64,000 nt of DNA from Bacillota bacterium (GTDB lineage Bacteria > Bacillota > Clostridia > Lachnospirales > Lachnospiraceae), in contig JAEZZQ010000021.1 of the NCBI GenBank assembly GCA_023442465.1, positions 62,001-126,000 of the forward strand, in the 5' to 3' direction. The translations under genes were made by a program, and so were the position numbers. The notes beneath the pieces were generated by a model. That model was not told where the DNA came from and did not search any database. It worked only from the letters and a program-made list of their open reading frames with translations. Of this stretch, positions 60,071 through 64,000 are shown in pieces; positions within the stretch are counted from its first letter, which is position 1, and each line of letters starts with the position of its first letter.

Positions 60071-62653
60071 TTATTCTTCCGTTTCCTCGGTAGGAAGAGT
60101 TACTTCTTCTTCCTCTTCGATTATTATGGGATGTTTCTCATCTTCAGGTATATCTTCAAGAGCATCTTCAAGATTTTCAAATTCCTGATTGCCATTTGAG
60201 ACCTTTTCCCTTACTTTAGCTATTTTAGCTACCTTCACTCCTTCATCGAGATTAATCATTCTAACGCCGGAGGTAATTCTTCCCAAGGTGGAAATATCTT
60301 CCATGCGAAGCTGGATAACGGTTCCCAGAGTGGTTATCATCATAATTTCATGGTCATCATTTACTGCCTTTACTCCTACCACATATCCTGTCTTTTCCGT
60401 TACTTTATAACACTTCACTCCCTTACCGCCTCGTTTTTGTACGGTAAATTCCTCGAGGTAGGTACGTTTACCCATTCCGTTCTCGGATACGATGAGGAGA
60501 GAATCCCCTTGGTGATCAAGCTGCATTCCAACGATTTCATCCCTATCGCTTAAATTCATGCCAATTACACCCATGGAAGCTCTTCCCGTAGCCCTTACGT
60601 CAGTTTCCTTGAACCGTATACACATACCGTGTTTAGTAACAAGGAATATCTCCGTATTGACATCGGTAATTTTAACCTCGATCAGCTCATCATCTTCTCT
60701 GAGATTGATAGCAGCCAGACCGTTCTTTCTTACGTTGCTGTATTCCATAATATAAGTTTTCTTTACAATACCCTTTTTCGTAACCATGAAAAGGTTCTTA
60801 TCATCTTCATAGTCTTTTACCGGTATGATGGCAGAAATCTTTTCTCCCGGATTGAGCTGCAATAAATTGATGATTGCAGTTCCCCTGGCTGTTCTTCCCG
60901 CTTCAGGTATCTCATAAGCCTTCAGTCTATATACCCGTCCAAAATTAGTAAAGAACATAATATAATGATGAGTGGTAGTCATAAGGAGGTCTTCGATATA
61001 ATCCTCTTCTATGGTCTGCATTCCCTTGATACCTTTGCCTCCGCGATTCTGGCTCTTGAAATTATCAATAGTCATACGCTTAATATAACCGAGGCTGGTC
61101 ATTGCGATTACCGTATTATCCTTAGGAATAAGATCCTCCATATTAATATCATAAACATCGAAGCCTATCACGCTCCTTCTGTCGTCTCCGTATTTCTCAG
61201 CAATAATCGAAATTTCTTCCTTGATCACTCCAAGCAGCAGTTTTCTATCGGCAAGAATAGCCTTTAACTGCGCAATTTTTTCAAGTAATTCCTTATGCTC
61301 ATTCTCTATCTTGTCTCTTTCCAAACCGGTGAGAGTACGAAGTCTCATATCTACGATAGCCTGAGACTGAGCGTCGGAGAGGCCGAAGCGTTCTATCAAT
61401 CTTTGCTTCGCAGTTTGAACATTATCGCTGCTTCTTATAATATTGATTACTTCATCGATATTATCGAGAGCAATCAACAGACCTTGTAAAATATGGTCTC
61501 TTTCTTCTGCTTTATTTAAATCATATTTCGTTCTTCTGGTTACGACTTCTTCCTGATGTGACAAATAGTTTGTAAGCATATCGAGGATATTCATAACCTT
61601 CGGTTCGTTGTTTACAAGCGCTAGCATTATAATACCAAAGGTATCCTGCATCTGAGTATGCTTGTAAAGCTGATTCATAATTACGTTAGCATTTGCATCC
61701 CTTCGAAGCTCGATAACAATGCGCATACCTTCTCTGTCGGACTCGTCACGAAGGTCAGTAATTCCGTCGATTTTCTTTAATTTCACGAGTTCTGCGATTT
61801 TCAGAATCAGATTCGCCTTATTTACCATATACGGAAGCTCAGTTACTATGATCCTGCTCTTACCGTTAGGAAGAGTCTCTATATCGGTAACTGCACGAAC
61901 CCTTACTTTACCACGGCCGGTGCGGTAAGCTTCTTCGCTTCCCCTGGTTCCGAGAATAATTCCGCCGGTAGGGAAATCAGGGGCTTTAATAATAGAAAGT
62001 ATTTCTTCTATATCTGTATCCCTGTTACCATCAATCCTATTATCAATGATTTTTACTACAGCATTTATTACCTCACGTAAATTATGAGGAGGTATATTAG
62101 TAGCCATACCTACTGCGATGCCTGTGGTACCATTGACCAAAAGATTAGGATAACGGCTTGGAAGTACAGAAGGCTCTCTTTCCGTCTCATCGAAGTTCGG
62201 TAAAAAATCTACCGTATCTTTATTGATATCTGCAAGAAGCTCCATGGAAATCTTGGAAAGCCTGGCTTCCGTATAACGCATAGCTGCCGCGCCGTCTCCA
62301 TCCACAGAACCGAAGTTACCATGACCGTCTACCAAAGGATAACGGGTAGACCATGGCTGTGCCATATTTACCAGCGCTCCGTATATGGAACTATCGCCGT
62401 GAGGATGGTACTTACCCATGGTATCGCCGACAATACGCGCGCTTTTTCTATGCGGCTTATCAGGACCATTATTCAATTCTATCATGGAATACAGCACCCT
62501 TCGCTGTACCGGCTTCAAACCATCCCTTACGTCAGGCAATGCACGGGAAGCGATAACGCTCATAGCATAATCGATATAAGAGGTTTCCATAGTCTTCTTC
62601 AAATCCACGTCATGAATTTTATCAAAGACTGTGTCTTGAATATTTTCTTCCAT
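60071..62653 (-). CDS. gyrA: DNA gyrase subunit A
   Basis: An 860-residue type IIA topoisomerase subunit that cuts and reseals DNA during supercoiling. Winged-helix region with GKYHPHGDSSIYGALVNMAQ, the active Tyr127 in AAMRYTEARL, and a C-terminal beta-pinwheel with the GyrA box QKRGGKG, which marks gyrase rather than topoisomerase IV. Acidic tail of about 40 residues. In the quinolone-binding region, Ser88 matches E. coli Ser83 but position 92 (E. coli Asp87) is Gly. GGAGATAATG precedes the ATG. It follows gyrB by 35 bases in the same operon. Confidence 0.97.
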   Translation of the reverse strand: MEENIQDTVFDKIHDVDLKKTMETSYIDYAMSVIASRALPDVRDGLKPVQRRVLYSMIELNNGPDKPHRKSARIVGDTMGKYHPHGDSSIYGALVNMAQPWSTRYPLVDGHGNFGSVDGDGAAAMRYTEARLSKISMELLADINKDTVDFLPNFDETEREPSVLPSRYPNLLVNGTTGIAVGMATNIPPHNLREVINAVVKIIDNRIDGNRDTDIEEILSIIKAPDFPTGGIILGTRGSEEAYRTGRGKVRVRAVTDIETLPNGKSRIIVTELPYMVNKANLILKIAELVKLKKIDGITDLRDESDREGMRIVIELRRDANANVIMNQLYKHTQMQDTFGIIMLALVNNEPKVMNILDMLTNYLSHQEEVVTRRTKYDLNKAEERDHILQGLLIALDNIDEVINIIRSSDNVQTAKQRLIERFGLSDAQSQAIVDMRLRTLTGLERDKIENEHKELLEKIAQLKAILADRKLLLGVIKEEISIIAEKYGDDRRSVIGFDVYDINMEDLIPKDNTVIAMTSLGYIKRMTIDNFKSQNRGGKGIKGMQTIEEDYIEDLLMTTTHHYIMFFTNFGRVYRLKAYEIPEAGRTARGTAIINLLQLNPGEKISAIIPVKDYEDDKNLFMVTKKGIVKKTYIMEYSNVRKNGLAAINLREDDELIEVKITDVNTEIFLVTKHGMCIRFKETDVRATGRASMGVIGMNLSDRDEIVGMQLDHQGDSLLIVSENGMGKRTYLEEFTVQKRGGKGVKCYKVTEKTGYVVGVKAVNDDHEIMMITTLGTVIQLRMEDISTLGRITSGVRMINLDEGVKVAKIAKVREKVSNGNQEFENLEDALEDIPEDEKHPIIIEEEEEVTLPTEETEE

Positions 62654-62688
62654 TTTTCATTATCTCCATTTCGTAATCGCAGTGCTTA

Positions 62689-64000
62689 TTAAATATCAAG
62701 GTTCTTTACAAATTTCGCATTTTCCTCAATGAATTCGCGCCGCGGTTCTACTTTATCACCCATAAGTGTAGTAAATGTCAAATCGATTTCCGATTCTGCC
62801 TCTCCATCCATAGTTACCCGGAGAAGAATGCGCCTTTCAGGATCCATGGTAGTCTCCCAGAGCTGTTCCGGATCCATTTCTCCAAGTCCTTTATAACGCT
62901 GAATCTTATTATTCTGATCTCTTCCTACCTCTTGAAGAATGTTATCCAGCTCTTCATCATTGTAGGCGTACCACACCTTTTTATTTTTCTCCAGTTTATA
63001 AAGAGGAGGCTGTGCCAAATATACGTAGCCTTCCTTGATAAGATTAGGCATAAAACGGTAAAGAAAGGTCAGCAGCAAGGTAGAAATATGCGCTCCATCC
63101 ACATCGGCATCTGTCATAATGATAATTTTGTGATAACGCAGTCTATTGATATCGAAATCATCGTGAATTCCTGTACCAAAGGCAGTAATCATTGCTTTAA
63201 TTTCCGCATTGGCATATATTTTATCGAGTCTGGCTTTTTCTACATTAAGTATCTTGCCTCGAAGGGGAAGAATAGCCTGAGTCGCACGGCTTCTTGCAGT
63301 CTTCGCACTGCCGCCGGCAGAATCTCCCTCAACGATATAAATTTCACAATTAGAAGGATCTTTATCTGAACAATCTGCAAGCTTTCCGGGAAGGCTCATA
63401 CCTTCCAAAGCTGTCTTTCTTCTCGTCAAGTCCCTCGCTTTTCTTGCAGCATCTCTGGCACGCTGGGCAAGAATGGATTTCTCACATATAATTTTAGCTA
63501 TAGAAGGATTCTGCTCCAAAAAGTATGTGAGCTGTTCGCTGACGATACTGTCTACGGCGCCTCTGGCTTCAGAATTTCCAAGCTTTTGCTTCGTTTGTCC
63601 TTCAAACTGAGGATCTTCTATCTTAACGCTGACAATTGCTGTTAAACCTTCTCTTATATCCTCACCCATAAGGTTGGTTTCATTTTCCTTTAATAACTTA
63701 TTGTTTCTTGCATAATCGTTAAAGGTCTTGGTAAGAGCATTTCGAAAACCTATTAAATGAGTTCCTCCCTCGGGAGTATTTATATTATTAACAAAACTAT
63801 AAGAGCTTTCAGTATAAGATTCGTTATGCTGCATAGCAACCTCAACATAAACATTATTCTTCATACCTTCAAAATACATTATATTATCGTAAATCGCCGT
63901 CTTGCTCTTATTCAGGTAAGTTACGAATTCTTTGATTCCGCCTTCATAATGGAATTCTCTTACAATAGGTTGTTTGTCTTCTTCCACCCTCATATCCTTA
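62689..64000 (-). CDS. gyrB: DNA gyrase subunit B, 3' part
   Basis: About 436 C-terminal residues; the frame stays open to the window edge, so the ATPase domain's start lies outside. Visible: transducer domain (GGIKEFVTYLNK, STPEGGTHLIGF-like NTPEGGTHL), then the Toprim domain with EGDSAGGSAKTARSR, ILPLRGKILNVEKA and DADVDGAHI, and the tail YKGLGEMDPEQLWETTMDP. The position of E. coli Lys447 is Arg, usual in Gram-positives. It provides ATP-driven strand passage with GyrA. The apparent Met at 63993 is internal. Confidence 0.97.
   Translation of the reverse strand, partial: KDMRVEEDKQPIVREFHYEGGIKEFVTYLNKSKTAIYDNIMYFEGMKNNVYVEVAMQHNESYTESSYSFVNNINTPEGGTHLIGFRNALTKTFNDYARNNKLLKENETNLMGEDIREGLTAIVSVKIEDPQFEGQTKQKLGNSEARGAVDSIVSEQLTYFLEQNPSIAKIICEKSILAQRARDAARKARDLTRRKTALEGMSLPGKLADCSDKDPSNCEIYIVEGDSAGGSAKTARSRATQAILPLRGKILNVEKARLDKIYANAEIKAMITAFGTGIHDDFDINRLRYHKIIIMTDADVDGAHISTLLLTFLYRFMPNLIKEGYVYLAQPPLYKLEKNKKVWYAYNDEELDNILQEVGRDQNNKIQRYKGLGEMDPEQLWETTMDPERRILLRVTMDGEAESEIDLTFTTLMGDKVEPRREFIEENAKFVKNLDI

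Noticed and set aside
62689..63993. gyrB as a truncated gene starting at the Met at 63993
   Set aside because: The frame continues to the window edge and the sequence before it fits normal GyrB; it is cut by the window only.

Overview
The window looks like the chromosome of a Clostridia member of the Lachnospiraceae type. Evidence: strong AGGAGG ribosome sites, lipobox-type solute-binding proteins, several CUT1 sugar importers without their own ATPase, DUF4474, DUF3810 and CPBP proteins, an ABC-F protein of the Lsa/CplR type, and a gyrB-gyrA pair. No rRNA, tRNA, CRISPR array, transposase or phage gene was seen. Species is not assigned.

Layout. 1-6.9 kb: 3' end of an SGNH-like hydrolase, a repeat-rich acidic lipoprotein, exonuclease III, a DUF3810 protein, and a three-gene operon (metallophosphoesterase lipoprotein, DUF4474 protein, second metallophosphoesterase). 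6.9-14 kb: glycan locus 1, a GH127/GH146-type beta-L-arabinofuranosidase with binding protein and two permeases, divergent from an AraC regulator. 14-16 kb: an ABC-F ribosome-protection-type gene behind a long leader with tiny uORFs and an intrinsic terminator. 16-20 kb: nitrogen locus with an Amt-PII fusion, a second ammonium transporter and a free PII protein; both transporter genes have a near-consensus promoter followed at once by a terminator. 20-23.5 kb: a DUF262 protein, a frameshifted CPBP protease gene and a PrsA/SurA-like foldase. 23.8-34.6 kb: glycan locus 2 (GH30, LacI regulator, GH5, chemoreceptor, binding protein, two permeases), marked by three identical 14-bp palindromes. 34.6-41 kb: YbaK-type deacylase, S1-domain protein, CPBP protease, GlgX-type debranching enzyme, PfkB sugar kinase, Cys-rich small protein. 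41-49.5 kb: glycan locus 3 (GH3 and GH43 beta-xylosidase/arabinosidase types, two permeases, binding protein, AraC regulator), with CAATWATTG sites before both target units. 49.7-51.4 kb: DUF2085 protein, zinc-ribbon protein, APH-fold kinase. 51.6-59.8 kb: surface island with a class B-type sortase, an 1884-residue repeat adhesin and a divergent HTH protein. 60-64 kb: gyrA and the 3' part of gyrB.

How it fits together. Each glycan locus pairs a lipoprotein sugar receptor and two membrane permeases with glycosidases that lack signal peptides. This points to import of short plant or beta-glucan oligosaccharides and cleavage inside the cell, with energy supplied by a shared ATPase encoded elsewhere. 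Each locus has its own regulator and a visible candidate operator. The least routine signals are the ABC-F attenuator leader, the paired promoter-terminator modules at the ammonium transporter genes, the Amt-PII fusion, the LacI operator set, the sortase-adhesin-regulator island, and two large palindromic intergenic elements.
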